From assembly GCA_016930835.1 (NCBI GenBank), contig JAFGGA010000066.1:1-50563 (forward strand): 50,563 nucleotides of DNA, in the 5' to 3' direction. Both the position numbers and the translations under genes were made by a program. This DNA comes from Deltaproteobacteria bacterium. Lineage in GTDB: Bacteria; Desulfobacterota; DSM-4660; Desulfatiglandales; HGW-15. Below are positions 8,940 through 17,854 of this stretch, piece by piece (within the stretch, counting starts at the first letter, position 1; every line of letters begins with the position of its first letter). The notes under the pieces were generated by a model. It was not told the DNA's origin and ran no database searches. It was given only the letters and a program-made list of their open reading frames with translations.

Positions 8940-10237
8940 TGAAAATCGTGAATATTGGGATGAATCATGAGTCCGCACCCATCGAGTTGAGAGAATGTTT
9001 GGCTCGGGATAAAGATAATATAGACCGGGCACTAGCGAGCATGCGGGAATCACAATGGATACATGAAGGATTATTTCTTTCAACCTGTAATCGAATCGAG
9101 GCTATTTATACAACGGAAAGCGCGGTTGAGGCTGAAAAATGGGCAATCGGATTGTTCTCCCGATTAAGTCATCTCCCGGAAGAGCAATTTACACCAAACC
9201 TTTATATCCATGAGGACATCGAGGCGATTCGGCATGTTTTTAGGGTGGCATCCAGTTTGGATTCCATGATTGTTGGTGAACCTCAGATTCTGGGTCAGAT
9301 AAAAGAGGCTTATCATAAAGCAGTGGCTAAAGAAAAGACGTCAGGTGTAATCATAAATCGTCTCATGCACCGGGCTTTTCATGTAGCCAAGAGGATAAGA
9401 ACGGAGACTCGTATCGCTGAGGCAGCCGTGTCTATCAGTTATGCTGCAGTGGAACTTGCGAAAAAGATCTTTTATGAGTTGAATGATAAGAAGGTATTAC
9501 TGATTGGTGCGGGTGAAATGGCTGAATTGGCGGCGAGACATCTCCTGAATCATGGTATTGAATCCTTTGTAGTGGCGAATCGGAGCTTTGAAAAAGCCGT
9601 TCAAATCGCGGAAACATTTCACGGCAAGGCTGTATTTTTAGAGGAAATCGAAGCGCTGCTCCTTGAGGTGGATATTATTATTTCATCCACTGCGTCAACT
9701 GAATATGTGATTCATTATGAGCAAGTTAAACAATGTCTTAGAAAACGACGAAATCGTCCCTTGTTTTTTATTGATATCGCGGTGCCAAGGGACGTAGATC
9801 CTAGAGTCAATGAGCTCGGGAATGTTTATCTGTATGACATTGACGATTTGAAAGGGATCATTGAGGTTAATACGACCTTGAGAAAACAGGAATCCATCAA
9901 GGCTGAACGAATCATAACCGAGGAAGTTATCCGATTTAAGAGGTGGCTTGAAACTCTTGACATTGTTCCCACCATCATTTCATTAAAAGATAAGGTAGAG
10001 GCTATACGAAAGGCTGAAGTAAAAAAAAGCCTTTCAGGTTTGCGGGGTTTGACCCCTTCCCAGGAAAAGGCTATGGAATCCCTTACCGTATCTTTGGCCG
10101 AAAAGATTATTCATGACCCAATCCTTGTTTTAAAAGAGAGGGCCGGGAGGTCCTCGAAAGATGCGTATTTAGATATCGTAAAGAAATTATTCAAACTGGA
10201 CGACGTAGTCGATGAAAGGATTTCAAATGGATCTTGA
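8936..10237 (+). CDS. hemA: Glutamyl-tRNA reductase
   Basis: 433 residues, the normal length. It reduces Glu-tRNA(Glu) to glutamate-1-semialdehyde, the first step of C5 tetrapyrrole synthesis. The active-site cysteine is in LSTCNRIEA near residue 50. The block SLDSMIVGEPQILGQ, the NADPH fold VLLIGAGEMAELAARHL (about 184-200) and the C-terminal dimerisation helices are all present. ATG 8936 overlaps the TGA of the upstream gene (ATGA), and ATG 8939 is an equally possible start. The 3' end overlaps the moaE-like gene by 11 bases. Confidence 0.95.
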   Translation: MMKIVNIGMNHESAPIELRECLARDKDNIDRALASMRESQWIHEGLFLSTCNRIEAIYTTESAVEAEKWAIGLFSRLSHLPEEQFTPNLYIHEDIEAIRHVFRVASSLDSMIVGEPQILGQIKEAYHKAVAKEKTSGVIINRLMHRAFHVAKRIRTETRIAEAAVSISYAAVELAKKIFYELNDKKVLLIGAGEMAELAARHLLNHGIESFVVANRSFEKAVQIAETFHGKAVFLEEIEALLLEVDIIISSTASTEYVIHYEQVKQCLRKRRNRPLFFIDIAVPRDVDPRVNELGNVYLYDIDDLKGIIEVNTTLRKQESIKAERIITEEVIRFKRWLETLDIVPTIISLKDKVEAIRKAEVKKSLSGLRGLTPSQEKAMESLTVSLAEKIIHDPILVLKERAGRSSKDAYLDIVKKLFKLDDVVDERISNGS

Positions 10238-10583
10238 GAAAATGATCGAAAAAATAAAGAATCATCCAGATTCTTCGAAAATGGGCATGATCGCCAGTCA
10301 TCTTGGTATTGTGCGAGCAACCAGCCGTGATGGTCAAAGGGTAAAGCATATACAGGTTTCATATGACTTGCGTATTTTAAATATAATTATTAATAATATC
10401 AAAAAATTACCTGGAATTATTGAAGTTATAGCTGAAGTTAATGAAGGCCAACTTCAAGTGGGAGATGAGATCCTGTTTGTGGCCATTGGAGGAGATATTC
10501 GAGAGAATGTTTTTCAGGCCTTAATTCAGGCGGTCGACCTTATTAAAAAAGATGCATGCAAAAAAAGAGAGTTTTTAGCCTAA
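10227..10583 (+). CDS. Molybdopterin synthase catalytic subunit (MoaE-like)
   Basis: 118 residues. MoaE adds two sulfurs to cyclic pyranopterin to make molybdopterin. Visible family features are the GIVRATSRDGQRV turn with VSYD (about 30-55), GDEILFVAIGGDIRENVFQAL (about 80-100) and a terminal lysine pair in ACKKRE that replaces the usual PIWKKE. The HR pair normally found near GxLxVGE is NEGQLQVGDE here, so this is a divergent member. ATG 10227 is preferred to ATG 10212 because AAAGGA at 10215-10220 lies 6 bases upstream of it. It is followed 17 bases later by moaC. Confidence 0.8.
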   Translation: MDLEKMIEKIKNHPDSSKMGMIASHLGIVRATSRDGQRVKHIQVSYDLRILNIIINNIKKLPGIIEVIAEVNEGQLQVGDEILFVAIGGDIRENVFQALIQAVDLIKKDACKKREFLA

Positions 10584-10600
10584 TTGAAAGGAAAATGATT

Positions 10601-11035
10601 ATGGGAATGATAGATGTGACCTTAAAACCGGTCATTCGCCGTCTTGCTGTGGCCTCCGGTACGATTTATTTATCGAGCGATACCATATCCGCTATCCAAG
10701 CCGGGAAGATCAAAAAAGGTGATCCTCTCATAGTAGCAGAAATCGCCGGTATGAACGCAGCCAAGCAAACCCATCTTCTTATTCCCCATTGTCATCAAAT
10801 CAGCCTGGACGTAGCGCGAGTGGATTTTGCCATATCAAAGAATAAGATTGAAGCCACTTGCACAATCGGCGCACAAGCACGAACCGGCGTTGAGATGGAG
10901 GCATTGTTGGGGGTGAGCGTTGCCCTGAATACAATATGGGATGTGGTCAAATATCTTGAAAAAGATCAGGATGGTCAATATCCCATGACGAGAATATCCG
11001 ATATTAGGGTTCTGAAAAAAATAAAGAAGGTTTGA
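10601..11035 (+). CDS. moaC: Cyclic pyranopterin monophosphate synthase
   Basis: 145 residues. It converts the MoaA product to cyclic pyranopterin monophosphate. Diagnostic blocks: AGMNAAKQTHLLIPHCHQ (about 48-65) and TGVEMEALLGVSVALNTIWD (about 95-114). The family's catalytic GGKSG-type tail is reduced to KKIKKV, a common truncation. ATG 10601 has GAAAGGA 8 bases upstream; a longer frame starting inside moaE at 10556 is unlikely. No moaA or moaD is in the window. Confidence 0.92.
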   Translation: MGMIDVTLKPVIRRLAVASGTIYLSSDTISAIQAGKIKKGDPLIVAEIAGMNAAKQTHLLIPHCHQISLDVARVDFAISKNKIEATCTIGAQARTGVEMEALLGVSVALNTIWDVVKYLEKDQDGQYPMTRISDIRVLKKIKKV

Positions 11036-11036
11036 T

Positions 11037-11189
11037 ATGTCTAGGGGAGTTATCATCGACTCACCTGAAAATGCTAATACCATCCCAAAAACCAAATTAT
11101 TTAGGATTTGGATCCTTTGCTCTCGAAAAGAAGGCATTCACTACCCGAACTCTTATAGACCACCATGGAAGGAGATTCGCAACTCTTGA
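11037..11189 (+). CDS. Small hypothetical protein after moaC
   Basis: 50 codons, starting one base after the moaC stop with GAAGG at 11026-11030 as ribosome binding site. The product (start MSRGVIIDSPEN, tail YRPPWKEIRNS) matches nothing I recognise and has one cysteine and no membrane segment. An overlapping TTG-initiated frame (11032-11265) is the alternative reading. It could be a genuine tail gene of the hem/moa operon or the start of a decayed gene. Confidence 0.3.
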   Translation: MSRGVIIDSPENANTIPKTKLFRIWILCSRKEGIHYPNSYRPPWKEIRNS

Positions 11190-11752
11190 AGCCCATGGCA
11201 CGGCATCCATAAGGAAAATTCGGATCCCATGTAATATAAAAGTGCTTACAATTGAAACAGGATAGTTTCGTAGTCATACTTTGTGATTTTACCCTTTTTT
11301 CACCTCTCTAAATATCTTCGTTTTTTTCAACCACGCCAAAATATCAAGATTTGCAATCATGGCAACTAAACACAGATAAAAGAAGAATTATTTAAAGATA
11401 TGCACAATATTTGATGCAACTTCATACATGCTTTTATGCAGATATTTTGATTTATATTCCATATTGAATCAATAAAAATCAAATAAAAAACTGTTTTCGA
11501 TTTATAAATACGTTTTAAATATCATATATAATTATTATTTATGGACTTATTAAAATTGAAATATAATAAAAGACATAAAAATATTTTTTTTGGCATATAT
11601 ATTGTACTGTATATGCAATCTTAACTGGATATATTTCTACTTTAGCTTCACTTAAATGATCGTTTTATCCCTGGGAAATTTATAAAAATTATTTAAATAT
11701 GGTGATATATCCAGGATAATTTAATTATTTAACATAAAAAGGAGATCAAAAA
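11190..11752. other. AT-rich intergenic region
   Basis: Strongly AT-rich spacer between the moa genes and the ComEA-like gene. I see no coding pattern, RNA gene or clear terminator. A TGGCATATATATTGTA string at about 11590 resembles a sigma-54 site but carries GT where GC is required, so I do not call it. The AT-rich 150 bases before the next gene probably contain its promoter. Confidence 0.4.
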
Positions 11753-12037
11753 ATGCAAATTGAAAAAAAAATTCTTTCATTGTTCATTGTAGCGTTGGTA
11801 TTTCTCTCCATGATATCGTTGGCTGCGGCTGAGGAAGACAGCAAGATTAATTTAAATACCGCTTCCGTGGAAGATCTCATGCAGTTAAAGGGGATCGGCA
11901 AAAGTTATGCTGAGCGCATTGTAGAATACAGGGAAAAAAACGGTCCTTTTAAAAACATCGAAGATATCATGAAGATTAAAGGCATCGGATCTAAGACATT
12001 TGAAAACATTCAGGCCAAGTTGAAAGTAAATGAGTGA
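11753..12037 (+). CDS. Exported helix-hairpin-helix protein (ComEA-like)
   Basis: 94 residues: a signal peptide of about 26 residues ending AAAEE, then a single ComEA-type domain with [18 protein letters not shown] and [15 protein letters not shown], the paired helix-hairpin-helix motifs that hold DNA backbone. The family binds incoming DNA in the periplasm during transformation; single-domain exported forms are common in Desulfobacterota and their role there is not settled. AAAAGGAG precedes the start. A strong terminator follows at 12116. Confidence 0.88.
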   Translation: MQIEKKILSLFIVALVFLSMISLAAAEEDSKINLNTASVEDLMQLKGIGKSYAERIVEYREKNGPFKNIEDIMKIKGIGSKTFENIQAKLKVNE

Positions 12038-12115
12038 GATTCGAAGTTGGATTGTAATATCTTTTCCCAGGTGATTGTATCTTTTTAGTGAGCTTATTTC
12101 GGTCATTGAAGGATT

Positions 12116-12142
12116 TAAAAAGCCGCTCAAGAGCGGCTTTTT
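12116..12142. terminator. Rho-independent terminator, probably bidirectional
   Basis: A perfect stem AGCCGCTC/GAGCGGCT with a 2-base loop is flanked by A and T runs on both sides. It lies between the ComEA-like gene (+) and the cytochrome c3 gene (-) and can serve both. Confidence 0.92.
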
Positions 12143-12162
12143 AAATTTGAAGAAAAAAGCCA

Positions 12163-12576
12163 TTATTCCTTTGCATGACAGTCATTACATTTGGTTGTCG
12201 GCCCATTTTTCTTTCCAGCTTTATTGGGCTCTTTGTGGCAATCTTTACAGTTACTATGAAATGCAAGTTGTAATTTTTTGATATTGCCTTCTGATTTTTC
12301 CGGATTATGGCAATCAACACATTTTTTTACAGGATCGCCTTCTTTCCAGATATTTTTCCCATCTTTATATTCATGATGACAGTCGGTGCAAGCCACATTA
12401 TATTCCGTACTGTGTTTTTTATGGGATAAATGCACGGAACCTTTTTGATTTTTTTTATAGCCTTGATTTTCAACCGTGACATCATCTGGAATGTCCGCTG
12501 CTGATAGGACCCCCATTGTAAAAAAAATGAGACCTGAGAAAATGATTAAATAAATGCCTAATGCGCTTTTTTTCAT
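12163..12576 (-). CDS. Periplasmic tetraheme cytochrome c3
   Basis: 137 residues with an N-terminal signal peptide of about 28 residues ending LSAAD. Four CXXCH haem sites occur in order: CTDCH, CVDCH, CKDCH and CNDCH, with extra histidines (for example HLSHKKH) as distal ligands, the class III cytochrome c pattern. This family shuttles electrons between periplasmic hydrogenases or formate dehydrogenases and membrane complexes in sulfate reducers. Start 12576 is chosen over an upstream ATG (12630) because GGAGG at 12588-12592 and a signal peptide fit it. It has its own sigma-70-type promoter. Confidence 0.92.
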   Translation of the reverse strand: MKKSALGIYLIIFSGLIFFTMGVLSAADIPDDVTVENQGYKKNQKGSVHLSHKKHSTEYNVACTDCHHEYKDGKNIWKEGDPVKKCVDCHNPEKSEGNIKKLQLAFHSNCKDCHKEPNKAGKKNGPTTKCNDCHAKE

Positions 12577-12661
12577 AAGATTGACGACCTCCTTTTTGAG
12601 CATACTGTGATTTTTCGTTTTTGAGTACAACGCGGTTTTGATACGCCTTCTAGATCGCAGA

Positions 12662-12691
12662 AATATAGTTAAACATCGAGAAAGTTGTCAA
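12662..12691 (-). promoter_or_regulatory. Sigma-70-type promoter of cytochrome c3
   Basis: Read on the minus strand: TTGACA (12691-12686), 18-base spacer, TATATT (12667-12662). It lies about 86 bases upstream of the cytochrome start. Confidence 0.7.
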
Positions 12692-12760
12692 GCGCCAAAA
12701 GGAATTTCTTTTAATATTTGAAAAAGTTCATGATCGGTTTAGGAATATACATCCATAGCG

Positions 12761-13258
12761 TTAGCTCAACGGCAGCATATAATCCGCCAATTGACTGGAT
12801 GTTTTACGCAGATTCATGCTAAGCAATCTGGAAATGCCTTTTAAGATTTTTACGCCGACGTTCGGATGGTTGGTTATTATTAAATCAAGTCCTTTCCGGG
12901 TTAATATAACCAGAGTTGTATCATTTCGGGCTTTAACCGTGGCGGAACGAGGGAAATCATCTATCACGGCCATCTCACCTATTGATCGCCCCTTATTCAA
13001 TGTCGCAATGGTTACCTGCTTTCCTGTCTCATTCTTTTTCAAGACATTCAGTGAACCGGCGGCTACGAAACAGACATAGTCTCCCTTATCTCCTTCTTGA
13101 AAGACAGTTTCACGGGGTTTGAAATCCATAAAATTCATATACTTTGCTACAATCCGCAGCTCATCGGATGAAAGAGAATCAAATATAGGGATGTCGATAA
13201 GAAAATTGATAATCGTATTGAACATTCGACTATCGAATAACACTTGCCTTGTTTCCAT
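12761..13258 (-). CDS. Cyclic-nucleotide-binding domain protein
   Basis: 165 residues made almost entirely of one CAP/PKA-type cNMP-binding domain with no DNA-binding helix-turn-helix. The phosphate-binding cassette reads GEMAVIDDFPRSATVKA near residues 93-109, with the Glu and Arg that contact the ribose and cyclic phosphate. N-terminal helices resemble the usual cap. It may be a regulatory subunit or partner that senses cAMP made by the cyclase at 2.6-4.7 kb; that link is inference. A good minus-strand promoter lies at 13349-13378. Confidence 0.88.
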   Translation of the reverse strand: METRQVLFDSRMFNTIINFLIDIPIFDSLSSDELRIVAKYMNFMDFKPRETVFQEGDKGDYVCFVAAGSLNVLKKNETGKQVTIATLNKGRSIGEMAVIDDFPRSATVKARNDTTLVILTRKGLDLIITNHPNVGVKILKGISRLLSMNLRKTSSQLADYMLPLS

Positions 13259-13348
13259 AAATACCTCTAAAAAATCGAAACCTTATTCGTCCTATAATGA
13301 AATTAGCCCAAATACGCATAAAGATGTATTTTCAGCTCTATTTATATT

Positions 13349-13378
13349 ATTTTAACATTATTTTGTGTATAAAGTCAA
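13349..13378 (-). promoter_or_regulatory. Sigma-70-type promoter of the cNMP-binding gene
   Basis: Minus strand: TTGACT (13378-13373), 18-base spacer, TAAAAT (13354-13349), about 90 bases upstream of the start at 13258. Confidence 0.6.
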
Positions 13379-13554
13379 TGAAAGGAAGGATATCTTATCG
13401 GTTCATATTGTTTTAAAATAATCATGCAATTCAAAAGGAATATATGGCCTAACTGATTAATAAATTTGCAATTTTTGGTAAAATTTTATAAAATATCTGA
13501 TCTTTCGAACCCTTAAACATCCTCGTTAAAGGATGCTTGTTTATTGGTTTTATT

Positions 13555-14835
13555 ATGGGAATAATTTCATTTAATTGGCTCACGCTTACCTATTTATTGG
13601 TATTTACTATCACCTTAGCGGCGGATTTATTTATTGATTATCTGAATGTAAAGCATCTTAAATTAAAGGGGGATCACATCCCTGAAGGTCTACATGCAAT
13701 AATTGATGCCGATAAGCTTAAGAATATCAATCACTACACGATTGATAATGCAAAATTATCTATCATCCGAACCATTATCGAAAAAATGATCTTCCTGGGA
13801 ATGATTCTTTTTGGTCTTTTCCCAATCGTGGCAGATTATTTGGATGGTTTTCATTTTATTCCTGCGGGCCTATGTTTTTTTGCGGTTTTAGGCTTTATTA
13901 CAGCTGTGATTAATCTGCCTTTTGAATTGTTCCAAATTTTCAATATAGAAGAAAGATACGGTTTTAATACCCGAACATTTGGAACATGGATTATTGATCT
14001 TCTTAAATCCTTAATGGTAGGGATTTTTTTAGGCGGCATATTGCTTACATCACTTCTGTTGATTATCCAGTACGCCCCGGAAACCTGGTGGATCTTGGCG
14101 TGGTTATTTTTCTTTTTATTTCAGATCCTAATGATGGCCATATATCCGACTATGATTGCCCCCTTATTTAATCGTTTCGTTCCCATTGAGGATAATGAGT
14201 TAGCTGAAAAGATCAGAAGCCTGGCGGAACAGGAAGGGCTGAATATTAAAGATATTTATCAGATGGATGCGGCGCGTAGAAGCCGCCATACCAATGCTTA
14301 TTTCACGGGGTTGGGGAAAACCAAAAGAATTGTCTTGTTTGACACGTTGCTTCGATCCCATAATCATGAAGAGATATTAGCCATCCTTTCCCACGAAATA
14401 GGCCACCTCAAAGGCAAACATATACTAAAGCAAACGATTATTATGGGCGTTGTAACTTTCTTCCTTTTTTTTATCGCGTCCTTAATGCTAGATTGGAAGA
14501 CGCTTTATGATGCTTTCCAATTTCCAAAGGTTCATCCATATATAGGCGTTTTTCTCATCGCAACCGTTTGGGAGCCTGCTGAATTTTTTTTATCACCCAT
14601 CGTAATGGCCATCTCCAGAAAGTTCGAAAGGGAAGCGGATCAATATATTTTCAGAACACCTAACAGGAAAGGACCTTTTATACATGCGCTAAAAAATATG
14701 GCCCGAGATAACCTGGCCAATTTGTATCCCCATCCATTGTACGTCCTATTCAACTATTCACACCCCCCCATACTGAAAAGGATCCATGACTTGACAGCAG
14801 AGACGGCTCCGGTCAATTCAATCATGGATCACTAG
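13555..14835 (+). CDS. CAAX prenyl protease 1 / Ste24-type M48 metallopeptidase
   Basis: About 426 residues, integral membrane with roughly seven hydrophobic helices. Zinc site SHEIGHLKGKH (HEXXH) around residue 282 and the third ligand in FEREADQY around 362. The N-terminal extension and the block DAARRSRHTNAYFTGLGKTKRIVLFD are characteristic of the Ste24 subgroup of M48. Bacterial members act in membrane protein quality control. The start is uncertain: ATG 13555 is used, but TTG 13537 with AAAGGA at 13528 is also possible. Confidence 0.9.
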   Translation: MGIISFNWLTLTYLLVFTITLAADLFIDYLNVKHLKLKGDHIPEGLHAIIDADKLKNINHYTIDNAKLSIIRTIIEKMIFLGMILFGLFPIVADYLDGFHFIPAGLCFFAVLGFITAVINLPFELFQIFNIEERYGFNTRTFGTWIIDLLKSLMVGIFLGGILLTSLLLIIQYAPETWWILAWLFFFLFQILMMAIYPTMIAPLFNRFVPIEDNELAEKIRSLAEQEGLNIKDIYQMDAARRSRHTNAYFTGLGKTKRIVLFDTLLRSHNHEEILAILSHEIGHLKGKHILKQTIIMGVVTFFLFFIASLMLDWKTLYDAFQFPKVHPYIGVFLIATVWEPAEFFLSPIVMAISRKFEREADQYIFRTPNRKGPFIHALKNMARDNLANLYPHPLYVLFNYSHPPILKRIHDLTAETAPVNSIMDH

Positions 14836-14923
14836 AAAACATCATTGGTGTCCAAAATAGATTCGACCTTCTTGCTTTTCGTTATCGTTTTTCGATAACC
14901 GCCATAACAGGATAAAGCTAAGG

Positions 14924-15054
14924 TTAATGGTCTCGTAAAACGTCGAAAAACACATATTTTGGTCATTCCGTTGGAGAATGGAATCCCGTCTTTTCAAGTA
15001 GTTACATGATCTCTAAGCCACGGCCTGGGTGACGGCTTTTTTCGAGATCGTCAA
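14924..15054. repeat. Short inverted-repeat element (copy 3) in gene-free gap
   Basis: In the gap 14836-15258. The left end TTAATGGTCTCGTAAAACGTCG and the right end GGCTTTTTTCGAGATCGTCAA are diverged versions of the ends of the copy at 7265, enclosing GGTCATTCCG and GGAATCCCGTCTTTTCAAG words also shared. A small hairpin GTTATCG/CGATAAC with a T5 loop at 14881-14898 just upstream may be a terminator for the protease gene. The rest of the gap holds only a 34-codon frame (15099-15203) with no ribosome binding site. Confidence 0.6.
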
Positions 15055-15258
15055 GGTATGGGCATATGCGACTTGAATTATTTAATTATCTGATTATAAT
15101 GATGCCCGTTTTACCAGATGACGGAATAGTATCCACGATTTTTAAAATTTCTCTAAGAACCGTGCGGGCCTATGTCGATCAACTGTTTTGGGTGTTTGAA
15201 TAGGCCTCACGAAAACATGCCTTTGTTGCGAGAAGGATGTTGTTTTTGAGGATCCATT

Positions 15259-16191
15259 ATGGCAGGCGCCTATCTCAGACTAGCCCAAGACAATACTCTT
15301 ATGAAACGTGTTCGGACGGCTATTTCTTTGATGGGTTCTTGCAGACTATGTCCTCGTGAATGTGGAGTTGACCGTCTTAATGGGGAATTGGGATTCTGCC
15401 AAACTGGGCGAAATGCGATTGTGGCCAGTTTCAATGCCCATTTTGGTGAAGAACCTCCACTGGTGGGGCGATATGGTTCAGGGACAATCTTCATCAGCTC
15501 ATGCAATCTTTTATGCGGTTTTTGCCAAAATTTTGAGATTAGCCACCTAAAAGAAGGTATGGAGGTATATCCTGAACAGATGGCCACCATGATGATTCAA
15601 TTGCAGGAGAGGGGCTGTCACAATATCAATTTCGTGACGCCGACCCATGTTGTTCCGCAAATACTGGAGGCCCTGGTCATTGCGATTGATAATGGGTTAC
15701 ATATACCCCTTGTTTATAATTCGGGCGGCTATGATAAAAAAGAGACATTGGAAATCCTAGACGGCATCTTTGATATCTACATGCCGGATTTCAAATTTTG
15801 GGATAAATATTGGTCGCAGAAATATTGTCAAGCTCCTGACTATAGAGAAATCGCTATTCAGGCCATAAAAGAAATGCATCGGCAGGTAGGTGATCTTGCT
15901 TTAAATGATCAAGGCCTTGCTGTAAGAGGGGTTCTTATTCGGCACCTGGTGATGCCCAATAATATAGCGGGAACGGGAGATATCCTTTCTTTTTTATCCA
16001 AAGAGATATCCTCCAATAGCTATGTGAATATTATGGATCAATATCGTCCATGTGGAAATGTTCTTGAGGATAAAATGATTAATCGTCGTCTTCAAGCGCA
16101 TGAGTACCGTGAGGCTTTGGCAACGGCTGGGAGTGCAGGCCTTCAGAGACTCGATAAACGAGATCGCGTTCGGTTTATTTTCGAGAAATGA
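15259..16191 (+). CDS. PflX-like radical SAM protein (PFL-activase family homolog)
   Basis: 310 residues, cytoplasmic. The N-terminal cysteine cluster CRLCPRECGVDR with GFCQTG (about 31-60) precedes the radical SAM site CNLLCGFC (CX3CX2C, about 84-91). The blocks NFVTPTHVVPQILEAL, PLVYNSGGYDKKETLE, DIYMPDFKFWD and IRHLVMPN are typical of the COG1313 group. The substrate is unknown; family members are presumed glycyl-radical or related activases. It overlaps the next gene by 4 bases and appears to form an operon with a phosphoesterase and an HgdB-like protein. Confidence 0.88.
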   Translation: MAGAYLRLAQDNTLMKRVRTAISLMGSCRLCPRECGVDRLNGELGFCQTGRNAIVASFNAHFGEEPPLVGRYGSGTIFISSCNLLCGFCQNFEISHLKEGMEVYPEQMATMMIQLQERGCHNINFVTPTHVVPQILEALVIAIDNGLHIPLVYNSGGYDKKETLEILDGIFDIYMPDFKFWDKYWSQKYCQAPDYREIAIQAIKEMHRQVGDLALNDQGLAVRGVLIRHLVMPNNIAGTGDILSFLSKEISSNSYVNIMDQYRPCGNVLEDKMINRRLQAHEYREALATAGSAGLQRLDKRDRVRFIFEK

Positions 16192-16832
16192 TAATGACAA
16201 AAAATAAGACTTTTATCATTGGCGATATCCATGGATGCTTAAGTGCTTTATTGAATTTGATTGAGAAGATTAAATGGCGTCCTGATAAAGATCGGCTCAT
16301 TTTTTTAGGTGATTATATTGATCGAGGAGAGGATTCAAAAGGAGTTGTGGACTATATCCTATCACTTATCAATCAATCCTCAAATATCCAATGTCTGAAG
16401 GGAAATCATGAGGATATGCTCCTAAATTATCTAAATGATGGTGATATTAGGACTTTCTTATATAATGGCGGAAAGACAACTTTAGCCAGTTATACCAGAA
16501 ATAATGGGGATGTTTATTTCCCATCTTCCCATATCGCTTTTTACCAATCTTTACTTACCATGATCGAACTGGATGAATACTATGTGGTTCATGCAGGCTT
16601 TCAACCCGGTATTGAAATTCAGGATCAAGATGAACGAGATCTGTTGTGGATCAGAGATTCCTTTATATTCTCGGATTATGATTTCGGTAAAAAGGTCATC
16701 TTCGGTCATACCCCTTTTTCCGATCCCTTGATTATGGACACGAAAATAGGGCTTGATACGGGAGCGGTATATGGAAATCGGCTCACCTGCCTTGAGCTGC
16801 CGAGTTTTCGATTTCATTCCGTGGAGGCCTGA
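16188..16832 (+). CDS. Calcineurin-like metallophosphatase (PPP family)
   Basis: 214 residues, soluble. The PPP-type metal and catalytic signatures are all present: GDIHGC (about 10-15), GDYIDRGEDS (about 41-50) and GNHED (about 72-76), with later histidines in VVHAG and FGHTP. Known members are Ser/Thr protein phosphatases or Ap4A hydrolases; the sequence alone does not decide. The start overlaps the upstream TGA; ATG 16194 is an alternative. Confidence 0.9.
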   Translation: MIMTKNKTFIIGDIHGCLSALLNLIEKIKWRPDKDRLIFLGDYIDRGEDSKGVVDYILSLINQSSNIQCLKGNHEDMLLNYLNDGDIRTFLYNGGKTTLASYTRNNGDVYFPSSHIAFYQSLLTMIELDEYYVVHAGFQPGIEIQDQDERDLLWIRDSFIFSDYDFGKKVIFGHTPFSDPLIMDTKIGLDTGAVYGNRLTCLELPSFRFHSVEA

Positions 16833-16837
16833 TTTTT

Positions 16838-17854
16838 TTGGCTGGATCTGAATTCACCTCATCAAGTATCGGTTTAACATCCACCATACCTGTTGAAATT
16901 TTATTTGCAGCCGGACTTGAACCCGTTGATCTCAATAACTTGTTTATCCGTTCCGTAAGACCGGAGCAACTTTTGATCCAGGCTGAATCCGCGGGTTTTC
17001 CGCATAATATATGTGCATGGATCAAAGGCATTTATTCCGTTGTCATGAATCATGGCATTACAAAGGTCATTGCCGTTACAGGTGGGGATTGCAGTAACAC
17101 AATCGCACTCGCTGAGATTCTTTCGCGAAAAGGTGTTCAGGTTATTCGGTTTGATTTCCCATCAAACCGCGGTCGCTATGAATTGACAACACAGATGCAA
17201 AGACTTTGTCGTACTTTTTCCGTCAGATGGAAAGACGTTGAAATGTCAAAAAAAAGATTGGATCGTATCAGAAAAAAACTTGGCAAATTAGACACGCTGA
17301 CATTTCAGGATAATGTGGTGACCGGGGAGGAGAATCATCGCTTTTTAGTCGGAAGCTCGGACTTTGGATCGGATCCGGATAAGTATGAAATGGAATTGGA
17401 TGTATTTTTCGATGAATTGAAAAAACGCCAACCGAGAAAGAATGAAATCCGGCTAGGATTTCTCGGTGTACCTCCCATCTTTGGTAACTTGTATGGATAC
17501 ATCGAAGCATTTGGCGGAAGGGTTGTCTATAATGAAGTACAAAGACAATTCAGTATGCCTTTTGAGACCACCGATATTGTTGAGCAATATCTGAGATACA
17601 CATATCCTTATGGTATTGAAGGAAGAATAGCGGATATATCACAGGCCATTCAAGAAAGATCGCTGGATGGCCTGATCCACTATACCCAAACCTTCTGTTT
17701 TCGGCAGCTTTATGACATCATCTTGCGCGATGTCTTGCCTATACCTATCTTGACCCTTGAAGGGGATAGACCCGGAAGCCTTGATAACCGAACCGCTATT
17801 CGGCTTGAGACCTTTTTGGAAATGCTTAAACAAAAAAAGGGTGATTTTTTTTAA
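16838..17854 (+). CDS. 2-hydroxyacyl-CoA dehydratase D-component-like protein (HgdB/BcrC family)
   Basis: 338 residues. The opening LTSTIPVEILFAAGLEPVDLNNL and later GGDCSNT and LGFLGVPPIFG match the HGD-D superfamily, whose members carry a [4Fe-4S] cluster on cysteines and reduce or dehydrate CoA thioesters with electrons from an ATP-driven activator. Candidate cluster cysteines lie in NICAW, GGDCSN and TFCFRQ. No second dehydratase subunit or activator ATPase is nearby, so this is a lone subunit of uncertain role. A TTG start is used because GGAGG at 16823-16827 is correctly spaced and no ATG fits. Confidence 0.78.
   Translation: MAGSEFTSSSIGLTSTIPVEILFAAGLEPVDLNNLFIRSVRPEQLLIQAESAGFPHNICAWIKGIYSVVMNHGITKVIAVTGGDCSNTIALAEILSRKGVQVIRFDFPSNRGRYELTTQMQRLCRTFSVRWKDVEMSKKRLDRIRKKLGKLDTLTFQDNVVTGEENHRFLVGSSDFGSDPDKYEMELDVFFDELKKRQPRKNEIRLGFLGVPPIFGNLYGYIEAFGGRVVYNEVQRQFSMPFETTDIVEQYLRYTYPYGIEGRIADISQAIQERSLDGLIHYTQTFCFRQLYDIILRDVLPIPILTLEGDRPGSLDNRTAIRLETFLEMLKQKKGDFF

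Noticed and set aside
11589-11604. Sigma-54-like TGGCATATATATTGTA upstream of the ComEA-like gene
   Set aside because: Carries GT in place of the invariant GC at -12 and sits in a region where such AT-rich strings are common.
15099-15203. 34-codon frame with a helix-turn-helix-like sound (LRTVRAYVDQLF)
   Set aside because: No ribosome binding site, and too short to distinguish from chance or a degraded fragment.
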